Shown here piece by piece: positions 45,896 through 55,236 of a DNA stretch of 64,000 bases; position 1 is the first letter of the stretch, and every line of letters begins with the position of its first letter. Origin of the DNA: Chitinophaga sp. MM2321. GTDB taxonomy: Bacteria; Bacteroidota; Bacteroidia; Chitinophagales; Chitinophagaceae. A program made the translations under genes and the position numbers. The notes under the pieces were generated by a model, which searched no databases, was not told where the DNA came from, and worked only from the letters and a program-made list of their open reading frames with translations. The stretch lies in NCBI RefSeq assembly GCF_964033635.1, contig NZ_OZ035533.1:4216001-4280000 (forward strand), in the 5' to 3' direction.

Positions 45896-46345
45896 ATGAG
45901 TAAAATAGTTGATTACAGGAAGCTTTTAGGCGTGAGCAAAGGCACTGAGGTAAAGGAATTAAAGACCATTTACCGCAATTTAATGAAAGAATGGCACCCC
46001 GATAAGTTCCAGGAAGAAGACGAAAAGAAACTCGAAGCAGAAGAGAAAAGCAAAGAACTGATTGAAGCATACCATTTTTTAGTGAGTATAGCACCGGAAA
46101 CGATTGAGCAGGCATTGCCGGCTTATACTGAAACGGTGTCTGTTTCCACTATCGAGAATTTCTCCTACTCCAAGCAAACGCTGCAGCTGCATTTCATGGA
46201 TGGTAGTAGTTATGAGTACTTTGATGTACCCAAAAACATCTACACAAAGCTGATTAACTCAGATGCACCCGGAAGGTTCTGCCGCCGGCATGTTTATTTC
46301 TCCTATGTATACCGTAAGGTTGCAAAGGCTGTAGAAGCCTACTAA
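45896..46345 (+). CDS. J-domain / KTSC-domain fusion protein
   Basis: 149 residues. The N-terminal J domain (about 4-65) has the HPD motif in KEWHPDKFQEED, required to stimulate Hsp70 (DnaK). The C-terminal KTSC domain (about 85-145) has FMDGSSYEYFDVPKNIYTKL and the SDAPGRF segment. KTSC was named for association with lysyl-tRNA synthetase and nucleic-acid enzymes; its function is unclear. The protein may recruit DnaK to an RNA- or DNA-linked partner, which is inference. Confidence 0.9.
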   Translation: MSKIVDYRKLLGVSKGTEVKELKTIYRNLMKEWHPDKFQEEDEKKLEAEEKSKELIEAYHFLVSIAPETIEQALPAYTETVSVSTIENFSYSKQTLQLHFMDGSSYEYFDVPKNIYTKLINSDAPGRFCRRHVYFSYVYRKVAKAVEAY

Positions 46346-46358
46346 ACGAAGGCTTCTG

Positions 46359-47966
46359 CTAGTCAATATAATGTTTCTCATCTGAGGCATCGCCTGTTTC
46401 CACATGTTTGCGTGGAGAAAAGAAATCGAAATAATACAGGCCAGCCTGTTCAAATAATTTCATCTGCGGTTTTAGCCGTGCGGTGAATTTGTCAAAATCC
46501 CGTTTGGCTGGTTGTGTCCATGCAGCTTCCGCCAATGCGGAAATGCGGGGATACAACATGAAATCAAGCCGGCGTCCATCAGGGATGGTTTCGGTCCACA
46601 AACAGCCCTGTATGCCCAGGATCAGGCTATCCTTCCCGTGTGTGGCGGGCAGTTGCTCACTGGAAAATGTGTATACCGATTTCAGTTCATTAAACTCCCC
46701 ATTCTTCCATCTCCGGCCTATCTTATGGGAGCTGTCCTGCACAAAATCTAAATAAAACGGTAAACGGGGGCACAGGATCACGGAATACCCTTTCTGCAAC
46801 GACATTTCCAGTGTTTCCGGTTTTTCCATTCTCCACCAGCATACAATTGTTTTATTGGCGGGCAGTGTGGCCGTGGCTATTTCATCCCAGGCCATTACCT
46901 TATTATTCATTTTCAATACGGTGTCGGCCATACGCTGAATAAAATAATCTTCTACCTGTTTTCGGGAGGTCAGTTTATGCGTTTGCATTAGTCTTGCGAT
47001 CCCGCTATCCGCATCCCAGGCTGCGTTGCCAGAGGAGACTTCATCACCACCGAGGTGAATCAGTTGCGAAGGAAAAAGTGCATCCGTTTCCTTCAGGATA
47101 TCCGTCAGGTATTGATAGGTGCCTTCCCTGCCGGGGTTAAAAGTAAAGTCAGGATATTTTTCAGTACCGCCACCGTTAAATGCAGGATATGCCCTGTTTG
47201 CCGCACTGGCATGACCAGGCATATCTATTTCGGGGATGATGGTGATAAACCGTTCCTGTGCATAAGCCACTATTTCTTTGATATCATCCTGGGTGTAATA
47301 GGCGGCAGGTGCATTTGGGTTCTTGAAATTGCCGATACCACCGACAGTTGTTAACAGGGGATATTTTTTTATTTCCAGCCGCCAGCCGGGTGCATCTGTG
47401 AGGTGCCAGTGGAAGCGGTTTAGTTTATAAAACGCCATCCAGTCGAGAATGGATTTTACTTTTTCTTTTCCATAGAAAAAGCGGGATTCATCCAGCATTA
47501 GTCCGCGCCAATGATAACGGGGTGCATCGGTAATATTCCAGCAGGCAACCGCCAGTGATGCATTGTTTACGGTACTACCGGTAGTTAATTGCAGCAACGT
47601 GATAATACCGTTGAAGATACCTTCGTTATGACGGGCACTCACCAATACCCCTTCTTTATTCATTGTCAGCGTATAGGCGTCTGCGTTTGTACCGGGTTTA
47701 CTACGTTGTAATACAATAGCAGGTCCCCTACTTTTTGACAGGATATTCACATGAATCTGGTACCTGCGTTGTAATTCCTGCTGCAGATACACAGCGATCG
47801 GGCGCAGTGAGGCATCTTTTACCACCAATGCAGTATGATTACCGATCACAAATTCATGCTCCACTTTGCTGTACTGATCGGGTAAAGGAATGACCGGGCA
47901 GGCTTGTTGGGCTATCGTGTATTGGCAAATGATCAACATCACCATACACAAAAATAATTTTCTCAT
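46359..47966 (-). CDS. Beta-N-acetylhexosaminidase, glycoside hydrolase family 20
   Basis: 535 residues with signal peptide ending TIAQ (about 20). An N-terminal GH20b-like domain (about 25-145) precedes the catalytic TIM barrel (about 148-500): YHWRGLMLDESRFF, RFHWHLTDAPGWRLEIKKYP, and the catalytic pair Asp308-Glu309 in LIHLGGDEVSSG. It removes terminal GlcNAc or GalNAc residues from chitin oligomers or glycans in the periplasm, in line with a chitinolytic lifestyle. Single gene. Confidence 0.95.
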   Translation of the reverse strand: MRKLFLCMVMLIICQYTIAQQACPVIPLPDQYSKVEHEFVIGNHTALVVKDASLRPIAVYLQQELQRRYQIHVNILSKSRGPAIVLQRSKPGTNADAYTLTMNKEGVLVSARHNEGIFNGIITLLQLTTGSTVNNASLAVACWNITDAPRYHWRGLMLDESRFFYGKEKVKSILDWMAFYKLNRFHWHLTDAPGWRLEIKKYPLLTTVGGIGNFKNPNAPAAYYTQDDIKEIVAYAQERFITIIPEIDMPGHASAANRAYPAFNGGGTEKYPDFTFNPGREGTYQYLTDILKETDALFPSQLIHLGGDEVSSGNAAWDADSGIARLMQTHKLTSRKQVEDYFIQRMADTVLKMNNKVMAWDEIATATLPANKTIVCWWRMEKPETLEMSLQKGYSVILCPRLPFYLDFVQDSSHKIGRRWKNGEFNELKSVYTFSSEQLPATHGKDSLILGIQGCLWTETIPDGRRLDFMLYPRISALAEAAWTQPAKRDFDKFTARLKPQMKLFEQAGLYYFDFFSPRKHVETGDASDEKHYID

Positions 47967-48084
47967 GTTCAGCTTATAGTTTTAGCAAGATGACCGGCAT
48001 TTGTTCCGTCATCTTATTCATCTATATGGTTATTATCTGCCAAGATACTATTTGCATCCATTACCTGTACCTGTTTATCCGGAA

Positions 48085-49326
48085 TTATATTTTTCTGAAC
48101 ACTACAATACCATTATGACCACCAAAACCGAAAGTATTGCTCATGGCCACATTCACCTCTTTCTGATGGGCGGTGTTCCGTACAATCTGCAATCCTGCCG
48201 GAATGGTGGGGTCCAGTGTTATGGTATTAATGGTGGGGGGTATAATACCTGTTTTAATGCTCAGGATGCTGGCAATGGCTTCTATCGCGCCTGCGGCGCC
48301 CAACAGGTGGCCCGTCATTGATTTGGTAGCACTGATGTGCAGCTGTGCAGGTTGTGTACCGAATAATTTTACGATGGCGGCTATCTCACTCAAATCACCC
48401 ACAGGCGTAGAAGTAGCGTGTGCATTCAGGTAATCCACCTTTTCTATTGTCAGACCGGCATCTTCCAGTGCAAACTTCATAGCCTGGTATGCTCCCAGCC
48501 CTTCTGGATGTGTGGCGGTCATGTGATAGGCATCGGCTGTCATGGCAGCACCGGCCACTTCTGCATATATGGTGGCGCCTCTTGCTTTGGCGTGCTCATA
48601 TTCTTCCAGTACCAAAGCACCGGCGCCTTCTCCCATCACAAAGCCATCACGCTCGGTATCAAAAGGACGTGAAGCAGTGGCAGGGTCGTCATTCCTGACA
48701 GACATCGCCTTCATGGCACAGAAGCCACCTACGGAAGCCGCTGTGATGGGCGCTTCCGAGCCTCCCGTGATCATTACCTTGGCCTTTCCTATACGGATGT
48801 AGGTAAGCGCATCCATGATAGCTGTATTAGAGGTAGCACAGGCAGAAACAGTGGTATAATTGATGCCCATGAGACCATACCTGATGGAAATCATACCTGA
48901 AGCCATATTGGAGATCAGCCTGGGAACGAAATAAGGACTGAACCGCGGATTATAATCTCCCTTTACATATTCTGTTACCTGTTCTTCAAATGTTTGCATA
49001 CCACCCTGCCCGGAGCCCCAGATCACACCCGTATCAAAAGGGTCCATGGTGCTGAAATCCAGCCCCGCATCTGTGATGGCTTCCGCTGCGGCAGATAGTG
49101 CATACTGCGTGAAGGGGTCTGTTTTCCGGATCTCATTTTTATCCAGTACATCGGCTGCATTGAAATCTTTCAGTTCACAGGCAAACTTTGTTCTGAAACG
49201 GCTGGCATTAAAACGGGTGATGGTTGCTGCGCCATTTTTGCCGGCAACCAGGCTATCCCAGAATGATGTTACATTATTACCAATCGGTGTTACAGCGCCA
49301 AGGCCGGTGATGACAACTCTTTTCAT
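48085..49326 (-). CDS. fabF: Beta-ketoacyl-ACP synthase II
   Basis: 413 residues. The catalytic triad is complete: Cys163 in VSACATSN, one His in LNAHATSTPVGDLSE and the second in KSMTGHLLGAAGAIEA. It condenses malonyl-ACP with acyl-ACP. It follows a TetR gene by 15 bases and has no fatty-acid genes around it, so it may be a specialised paralogue and not the housekeeping enzyme of the fab cluster. Confidence 0.93.
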   Translation of the reverse strand: MKRVVITGLGAVTPIGNNVTSFWDSLVAGKNGAATITRFNASRFRTKFACELKDFNAADVLDKNEIRKTDPFTQYALSAAAEAITDAGLDFSTMDPFDTGVIWGSGQGGMQTFEEQVTEYVKGDYNPRFSPYFVPRLISNMASGMISIRYGLMGINYTTVSACATSNTAIMDALTYIRIGKAKVMITGGSEAPITAASVGGFCAMKAMSVRNDDPATASRPFDTERDGFVMGEGAGALVLEEYEHAKARGATIYAEVAGAAMTADAYHMTATHPEGLGAYQAMKFALEDAGLTIEKVDYLNAHATSTPVGDLSEIAAIVKLFGTQPAQLHISATKSMTGHLLGAAGAIEAIASILSIKTGIIPPTINTITLDPTIPAGLQIVRNTAHQKEVNVAMSNTFGFGGHNGIVVFRKI

Positions 49327-49341
49327 AATGAAGTTTATTTT

Positions 49342-49893
49342 TTAGCGTAAGTCTTCCAGGAGGCGTTTGGTGATCCGGTTACAGATTCCCCCTCCCAATA
49401 CTCTTGATAACAACAAAGATGCCTGAAGATTTGATATCACCAGTAACGCACGATCACCGGCATCCCCTTTAAAGTGAAGTAATTTTTTTCTCCGTCCCTG
49501 TTCGAGGCAATGGGTTAACCAGGTAAGGATACCGGTTGCCATTTCCTGTACTTTTTGCTGCATATCCGGCGATAGTGTTCCGTAATCCGGCGCCAGCGAT
49601 CCCATTAAACAAATATTGTGCGCCTGGCTGTGCTTACGGAATACGTCGAACAATTTTACCAGTTGTTCATCTTCCGGCAAATTTTTCCATCTGTGGGTAT
49701 GTGCAGCAAACTTCTCCAGCTCTTTATCTATTACGCTGATGCCCAGATCAGCCTTTACCGGGAAATGGTAGTGAATGGCTGCATTCTTTACCGACAGCGG
49801 ATCGGAGATATCTTTATAGCTGAACGCATTGAACCCTTTCACCCGGATCAGCTGATCCGCCATTGCCACAATTTTTTCTTTTGTTTCAGACAT
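49342..49893 (-). CDS. TetR/AcrR-family regulator upstream of fabF
   Basis: 183 residues. Helix-turn-helix at about 22-45 (GFNAFSYKDISDPLSVKNAA, IHYHFPVKADL) with the usual TetR tyrosine-histidine segment; helical ligand domain afterwards. It is probably co-transcribed with fabF (15-base gap). A perfect TetR-style palindrome lies 26 bases upstream of its start, so autoregulation is likely; the ligand may be an acyl-CoA or similar, which is a guess from fabF. Confidence 0.92.
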   Translation of the reverse strand: MSETKEKIVAMADQLIRVKGFNAFSYKDISDPLSVKNAAIHYHFPVKADLGISVIDKELEKFAAHTHRWKNLPEDEQLVKLFDVFRKHSQAHNICLMGSLAPDYGTLSPDMQQKVQEMATGILTWLTHCLEQGRRKKLLHFKGDAGDRALLVISNLQASLLLSRVLGGGICNRITKRLLEDLR

Positions 49894-49918
49894 GTGTTGT
49901 TGTTGACTGCTGCAAAAA

Positions 49919-49938
49919 TACTTACTTATCAGTAAGTA
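49919..49938. promoter_or_regulatory. Probable TetR operator
   Basis: Perfect 20-base dyad TACTTACT TATC AGTAAGTA, just upstream of the tetR-fabF pair. The arms are 8 bp each. Palindrome size and place suit a TetR-family dimer site. Confidence 0.75.
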
Positions 49939-49947
49939 AGCAAATAA

Positions 49948-49980
49948 GACCAGGATAAATAGGATTAATATGATTTAAAG
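49948..49980. repeat. Half copy of family A repeat
   Basis: GACCAGGATAAATAGGATTA continuing ATATGATTTAAAGG, which matches the outer part of the left arm of copy 1. The GATGGGTGTTTTG core and right arm are absent; a degenerate GATGCCCGTTTAA follows at about 49991. Confidence 0.65.
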
Positions 49981-50009
49981 GAGATGATGTGATGCCCGTT
50001 TAATGCAAT

Positions 50010-50051
50010 AAAAAAGCGCCGGGAATATGCTGTAACACATATCCCCGGCGC
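50010..50051 (-). terminator. Intrinsic terminator of the sugar-oxidation operon
   Basis: Minus strand GCGCCGGGGATATG / CATATTCCCGGCGC around an 8-base loop, then a run of U. It lies 18 bases after the last gene of the operon. Confidence 0.94.
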
Positions 50052-50068
50052 ATTTTAAATAATATTAT

Positions 50069-51004
50069 CTACCGGTAAGTTTTCAGTGCGGCTTTATCCC
50101 CTATCTCTGCCAGCACCTTTTTCAATCCATCTATATTGAGTTGTAATCCCACTTCGGCATCCGGGGCAAAAGATTCATTAATAATGCCAACAGGGCCCCG
50201 ATAGGAACTTTTCCACACCATACGCATGATGGCTGCCTCTGCATCTCCCTGTCCTACCGGAACAACTTTTACCGGGTCGCCTTTTATAAGACCGGCAATA
50301 TTAAATGCCAGCAGATGCGGCAGGATCTTAGGGAAGAATACCGGGAAACTGTTGAGATCTCCTTCTGCATGATGTAAATTATATACAATTCCGATGTTGG
50401 GCATTTTTAAATAGTCTATTACGGCTAATTGATTTTCGGGTTCACCAAACCATCCCCCATGATTATAAAGCCCCAGTTTACAGCCGATTTCATCCAGCTT
50501 TTTTGCGATATAAGCTACTGGTTTTGCCATAGCGCGTACTTTTTCTTCCTGTGTCATATTATCAAATGCAGGAATACCGCCAAACATGCACCATAACTGT
50601 GTTTTTACACCATGTCTTTTCAGCAGGTCAATTATGATCTGTAAGTTTTTATCGTCTTCAGGGTGGGGACCGGAAGCAAACCAGAAGCCTTCCAGTTTGA
50701 TGTTATATTTCTTCAGCATATCCAGTTCTTCATCGAAAGAAGGAATATGTTTTTCGCGCCAGTCGTACGCCAGCTTTGTAATGCCGAGTTTTTTCAGCAT
50801 CTGTGCGCGTTCTTCAGGGCCCCTGTTTTTGCTGTCGAATGGAACGATGCACCAGGCAACAAGATTGTTTCTTGAATAGATATCACCACCGGAACGTTTT
50901 TGCGCTTTAACAGGCGAAACGTGGATACATAACACGAATAGCAGTGCTATCCCGGTTATGCCGGTAAAAATCTTATTCCTTTTTTTTGCACGAAGAAGAT
51001 TCAT
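50069..51004 (-). CDS. Exported sugar-phosphate isomerase/epimerase-like TIM-barrel protein
   Basis: 311 residues. Hydrophobic N-terminus (about 12-33) with KAQ-type cleavage indicates export, unusual for the xylose-isomerase-like AP-endonuclease-2 superfamily. Barrel features: WREKHIPSFDEELDMLKKYN, EGFWFASGPHPEDDKNLQ, GLYNHGGWFGEPENQLAVID, GIVYNLHHAEGD. Such exported members in Bacteroidota may act on oxidised sugars in the periplasm. Last gene of the operon. Confidence 0.87.
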   Translation of the reverse strand: MNLLRAKKRNKIFTGITGIALLFVLCIHVSPVKAQKRSGGDIYSRNNLVAWCIVPFDSKNRGPEERAQMLKKLGITKLAYDWREKHIPSFDEELDMLKKYNIKLEGFWFASGPHPEDDKNLQIIIDLLKRHGVKTQLWCMFGGIPAFDNMTQEEKVRAMAKPVAYIAKKLDEIGCKLGLYNHGGWFGEPENQLAVIDYLKMPNIGIVYNLHHAEGDLNSFPVFFPKILPHLLAFNIAGLIKGDPVKVVPVGQGDAEAAIMRMVWKSSYRGPVGIINESFAPDAEVGLQLNIDGLKKVLAEIGDKAALKTYR

Positions 51005-51028
51005 ATTTTTCTTTTTGTTTGTGTACGA

Positions 51029-53113
51029 TTAATGCTGATCAGGTAATGCAAATGCCACATAGGCGTCACCGTTGGGTGTACCCAGTTTGCCGCCACCAGT
51101 GGCAGGTATCACCACATATTGTTTACCATTTACCATGTAGGTGCTGGGAACGGCATTGCCGCCATAAGGAAGTGGCGCTTCCCACAACACCTTACCGGAA
51201 TCCTTATCAAACGCCCTGAATTTCAGGTCGCGCGCTGCTGCGATGAATACCAATCCCCCGCCGGTTACAATTGATCCGCCAAAGTTTTCTGTACCGGTTT
51301 GAGGAATCCCTTTGCGGGTTAGTTCTTCGTATTCGCCCAGTGGTACTTTCCATTTTATTTTGCCGGTGGTCAAATCCAGTGCATTCAGTGTACCCCATGG
51401 CGGCGCGGTGGCAGGATAGCCTTGTTCATCCAGGAATTTGATGTAACCGGTGGACTGAAAAACAGGTATTTTTTCCCGTATTGTTTTCGCCGTTGTATTT
51501 TTAGTATCCAGCAGATAAGCAGCGATGGCTTGTACATCATCTTCCGGAATCTGTGTAAAAGCCGGCATACCGGGTCGGCCTGTTTTGATGATCTTTACAA
51601 TATCCGCCTGTTTATATTTCAGCGATAAATTTTTCAGCGCCGGAGCAGCTCCCATTCCCTCCCGGTCGCCACCATGACAGCTTACACAACCCCTGGACAG
51701 ATAAACATTCCTTCCCGGTGGTGCGGCGTTTTTGCCGGTTGCAGCGGGATCAGCATTGATATCCTGCATGGTGATATGCCATGCCAGTTCATTTGCATTT
51801 ACGTAGAGCGTATTGCTTTCCGGTTCATAGGAGCCACCACCCCATTCCGCGCCCCCATGGATGCCGTAGTAGATGATTCCTTTTTCGGAGGGCGGCACAA
51901 ACCAGCCGGTATCAGAAGCGTTAAAACGCTTTAATGCGGATGCATGTGCTTCGGGGTTTAGCTGTGTCAGGTCTGCGGAAGTAACAACCTGCCGGGAGAA
52001 AGGCTCCGGCCACAACACATAAGGTTGTGTAGGAAACCCATTCTCACCGAATAGTGAACTCACCGGAACCTGCCGCTCTTCTACTTTGGAAAACAGCTCG
52101 CCGGTTAAGCGGTTAAAGAGCAGGGTGTTGCCGGTTTTCGTCAGCTGTGCCACTCCCGGTACCTTTTTACCGTCTTTCCTAAGGTTTACCAACATGGGCG
52201 CACAAGGGAGGTCTAAGTCCCACAAATCGTGGTGAATGGCCTGGTAATGCCATTTCTTTTTCCCTGTACCTGCTTCCAGCGCAACAATACAATTACCATA
52301 CAACTGCTCGCCTGTATTATCCGGCCGGTAAAAATCATTTTTGGGTTGCCCGGTGGCAAAGAACACCATTCCATTATCGCTATCTACACACAAGCCTCCC
52401 CATACATTTACGCCGGCACCGGTTTTCCAGAAATTTTTATCTCCCCAGCTTTCATATCCTGCTTCACCGGGTTGCGGAATAGTATGAAAGATCCATTCGC
52501 GTTTGCCTGTATGAATATTGAATGCGCTTACATTCGCGGGTGCACTCCAGGTCATGGCGCCCACTATCACCAGGTCTTTGAAGATAACCGGAGATGCCGG
52601 AGCAGTAATAGCCATTTCAGCAGCAGGTCTTACCAATCCATCGTTTAAATTGATTCTTCCCTTATCTCCAAAACCGTCCATGGGTTTACCTGTTTTTGCG
52701 CTGATGACATTCAGGTATGAACCAGCAGTAAAGGCGATCAGGGATTGCGTTCCTTCTCCCCAAAAAGCGATGCCCCGGTTAACTCCTCCCATTGTTTCAC
52801 CTGCTCTTGCGGGATTATAGCGCCAGATCTCTGTTCCTTTTGCTGCATTTACCGCAATCACTTCCTGCGATGGTGTAGTGATGTACATGATACCATCTAC
52901 AATCAAGGGATTGCCTTGAACATTCCCCGCCATATTGCCGGTATGATAGGTCCACGCAACTTTTAGCTGTGCAACATTTTCTTTATTGATCTGATTTAGT
53001 GCGGCGTAGTTGGTATGTCCTTCGTCTCCTCCCGTAAATTTCCAATCGGGATTATTGACTTGTGTACAGGAAACGGCAGACAGGATCAGCAGACTACTGC
53101 ATAATCTTTTCAT
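51029..53113 (-). CDS. PQQ-type quinoprotein dehydrogenase lipoprotein with cytochrome c domain
   Basis: 694 residues. Lipoprotein signal with Cys in SAVSC (about 16 from the ATG at 53113; the ATG at 53143 adds 10 residues). Beta-propeller of quinoprotein alcohol/glucose dehydrogenase type (IHHDLWDLDLPCAPML; TPPWGTLNALDLTTGKIKWK); a class I cytochrome c inserted between propeller parts, with heme site Cys476-Val-Ser-Cys479-His480. It would oxidise a sugar or polyol in the periplasm and pass electrons to the respiratory chain. PQQ synthesis genes are not in the window. Confidence 0.9.
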   Translation of the reverse strand: MKRLCSSLLILSAVSCTQVNNPDWKFTGGDEGHTNYAALNQINKENVAQLKVAWTYHTGNMAGNVQGNPLIVDGIMYITTPSQEVIAVNAAKGTEIWRYNPARAGETMGGVNRGIAFWGEGTQSLIAFTAGSYLNVISAKTGKPMDGFGDKGRINLNDGLVRPAAEMAITAPASPVIFKDLVIVGAMTWSAPANVSAFNIHTGKREWIFHTIPQPGEAGYESWGDKNFWKTGAGVNVWGGLCVDSDNGMVFFATGQPKNDFYRPDNTGEQLYGNCIVALEAGTGKKKWHYQAIHHDLWDLDLPCAPMLVNLRKDGKKVPGVAQLTKTGNTLLFNRLTGELFSKVEERQVPVSSLFGENGFPTQPYVLWPEPFSRQVVTSADLTQLNPEAHASALKRFNASDTGWFVPPSEKGIIYYGIHGGAEWGGGSYEPESNTLYVNANELAWHITMQDINADPAATGKNAAPPGRNVYLSRGCVSCHGGDREGMGAAPALKNLSLKYKQADIVKIIKTGRPGMPAFTQIPEDDVQAIAAYLLDTKNTTAKTIREKIPVFQSTGYIKFLDEQGYPATAPPWGTLNALDLTTGKIKWKVPLGEYEELTRKGIPQTGTENFGGSIVTGGGLVFIAAARDLKFRAFDKDSGKVLWEAPLPYGGNAVPSTYMVNGKQYVVIPATGGGKLGTPNGDAYVAFALPDQH

Positions 53114-53163
53114 TCCTTTCAGGCGGTTATTCTTCTTATTCATAACGTAAAAATTCCTGCTGT

Positions 53164-54051
53164 TTATGATTTCTTTTCAGGGAAATTATACGCGTATTTC
53201 CAGGTATCACTCATTTCAGGATATTGTTGTCTGCATGCCAGGTATTCCTCCATCATCCGCTTCATGTCAGGGCTCAGTGTTTCCAGGTATTGCGGTGTCA
53301 GTAAGTCGCCATTCAACAGGTAGAAATGCCAGGTAGGCGGATATTGTGCGCTGTGATATCCCATATGCAGCGTTCTTCTCGGGAGCTTCATCACTTCCGT
53401 GAATCCACGGTGAATAAGGTTGTTATTGTACAATACCGCCTGACCGGCTTTGAGCATAACAGGTATACCACCAGGCATGACTGCACCAACCGGTGCATAA
53501 TGTTTTGAGCCTGCGAATGCTTCATTTTCTCCTGCCGTATTCCCCCTGTTATGACTGGCAGGTACCACCCACAGCGAGTTTTCGTCTACCAGCGGAAGAT
53601 TGATCTGCACACTGTTATGGAACCGTTCCGGAGAGAACAGCCAGTCTTCAATTTCGGGTTGGGGAATCTGAATGATATCCCGGTGCCATCCGAGTGAGTA
53701 GGCTGTTCCTACGTTTGCCGCAAGGATAGAAGCATTATTAACGATCAGGTTGGGCCCGATGATTTCTTCTACAGCTTTTAATATTGCCGGATGATGAAAG
53801 GCATGATGAATGGATTCCGTACCTGGCTTTGTGAGCAGGTGGAAATAGTATTGCCTGGCTTCTTTTCCGAAATCGGCTATCTCATCGCCGAGATGCTGAA
53901 AAGAAGAGCTGTGTTTTTTAGTATCTCCGGCGGCGGATTTGGGGCTCAGTAATACATCCATTACTTCCCTGAAGGCAGCAATTTCTGCTGCTGAGAGAAC
54001 ATCGATAATAACATATCCGTCTCTCAGAAATTTTTCTTTGATTGACAACAT
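53164..54051 (-). CDS. Phytanoyl-CoA-dioxygenase-family protein (Fe(II)/2-oxoglutarate)
   Basis: 295 residues, cytoplasmic. Iron-binding His123-x-Asp125 in SLGWHRDIIQIP; a distal His in NNNLIHRGFTEV and the Arg that follows complete the 2-His-1-carboxylate plus 2-oxoglutarate site. The family hydroxylates small molecules; the substrate is unknown. It lies 20 bases from both neighbours in the same operon, suggesting oxidation of the same sugar-like compound. Confidence 0.9.
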   Translation of the reverse strand: MLSIKEKFLRDGYVIIDVLSAAEIAAFREVMDVLLSPKSAAGDTKKHSSSFQHLGDEIADFGKEARQYYFHLLTKPGTESIHHAFHHPAILKAVEEIIGPNLIVNNASILAANVGTAYSLGWHRDIIQIPQPEIEDWLFSPERFHNSVQINLPLVDENSLWVVPASHNRGNTAGENEAFAGSKHYAPVGAVMPGGIPVMLKAGQAVLYNNNLIHRGFTEVMKLPRRTLHMGYHSAQYPPTWHFYLLNGDLLTPQYLETLSPDMKRMMEEYLACRQQYPEMSDTWKYAYNFPEKKS

Positions 54052-54072
54052 CGCTTTAAGATAAGAGGGGTG

Positions 54073-55230
54073 TTAGTGAATAGTGACCTGTTGTTTGTTT
54101 TGTGCAGACAAGAGTCCTGCTTCCAGTACGCGCATAATTTGCAGACCGTCATGAAAGTTAGGTGCAATGGGTTCTTGCCCGGCAACGGCTTTGAGAAAAT
54201 CAGCGGCGGCATGTATAAATGAATGTTCATAGCCGATGATGTGTCCCGGAGGCCACCAATTGCTGATGTATGGATGTACGGATTCAGTGGCGAGTATGGT
54301 GCGGAAGCCCCTTGCATGCGGAGGGTCGTCTGCGTTATAATACTGCAATTCATTCATACGTTCCAGGTCAAAAGCAAGGCTGCCTTTACTGCCATATATT
54401 TCAAAAGACAATTTATTTTTCCTTCCTGTTGCAAAGCGGGAGGCTTCAAAAGAACCGATGGCCCCATTTTCAAATTGTACCATCATCAGGGCAGCATCTT
54501 CTACTGTTACTGGACCTTTCCCGGTTCCCGTGGCAGTGGCTTTCAGATTGCCAACAGAATCTTCGCTGGCCAGTGGTCTTTCTGTAATAAATCCCGTAGT
54601 AAGACAAGAAACTGTTTTGATGGCGCCTATGAGGTAGTGTGCCAGATCAACAGCATGTGAATTGAGATCCCATTGTGGTCCTGCCTGTGCCGTTTCTTTT
54701 TGTAACTGCCAGGAGAGCGGAAATTCAGGGTCCACGATCCAGTCCTGCTGATATGCTGCGCGCCAGTGGAAGATGCGTCCGAGTGCACCTTCTTCTATCA
54801 TTTGCTTAGCCAGTGCGATGGCTGGTACGCGGCGGTAATTATGATTCAGGTAATGTGTCACCTTATTTTCGGTACATACCCGCAACATTTCTGCGGCCTG
54901 TAGTGCCGTCATGGCCATGGGCTTTTCGCAGAAAATATGTTTACCTGCTGCGGCGGCAGCTATCGCCACTTCATAATGCAGGTGTTGTGGTAATGCAATA
55001 TCAATGATATCTATATCGCTGCGGCTGATCACTTTTTTCCAATCAGTTTCTGTTTGTTCCCAGTGCCATTTCTGTGCGAATGCTTTCAGTTGGGATTCAT
55101 TTCTTCCACAGGCTACCTTCAATACCGGTTGCGCCGGTACCTCAAAAAAAAGGGGTGCCTTTTTCCAGGCGTTACTATGTGCCTTCCCCATAAATTTGTA
55201 ACCGATAATACCAATGTTGAGTGTCTTCAT
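54073..55230 (-). CDS. Gfo/Idh/MocA-family NAD(P)-dependent oxidoreductase
   Basis: 385 residues. Rossmann glycine block GIIGYKFMGKAHSNAW, the catalytic-lysine motif in HIFCEKPMAMT, and NHNYRRVPAIALAKQMIEEG. The C-terminal beta-sheet domain has DLNSHAVDLAHYLIGAIK with conserved Asp/His. It oxidises a ring hydroxyl, typically at C1, C2 or C3 of a sugar or inositol. It has no signal peptide, so it acts in the cytoplasm. The preceding isomerase gene ends 6 bases upstream. Confidence 0.93.
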   Translation of the reverse strand: MKTLNIGIIGYKFMGKAHSNAWKKAPLFFEVPAQPVLKVACGRNESQLKAFAQKWHWEQTETDWKKVISRSDIDIIDIALPQHLHYEVAIAAAAAGKHIFCEKPMAMTALQAAEMLRVCTENKVTHYLNHNYRRVPAIALAKQMIEEGALGRIFHWRAAYQQDWIVDPEFPLSWQLQKETAQAGPQWDLNSHAVDLAHYLIGAIKTVSCLTTGFITERPLASEDSVGNLKATATGTGKGPVTVEDAALMMVQFENGAIGSFEASRFATGRKNKLSFEIYGSKGSLAFDLERMNELQYYNADDPPHARGFRTILATESVHPYISNWWPPGHIIGYEHSFIHAAADFLKAVAGQEPIAPNFHDGLQIMRVLEAGLLSAQNKQQVTIH

Positions 55231-55236
55231 ATCAGG

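Noticed and set aside
47987..48015. Hairpin AAGATGACCGG / CCGTCATCTT after fabF as terminator
   Set aside because: It lies about 70 bases beyond the stop with a mismatch and no U-tract in the fabF direction; too weak to list.
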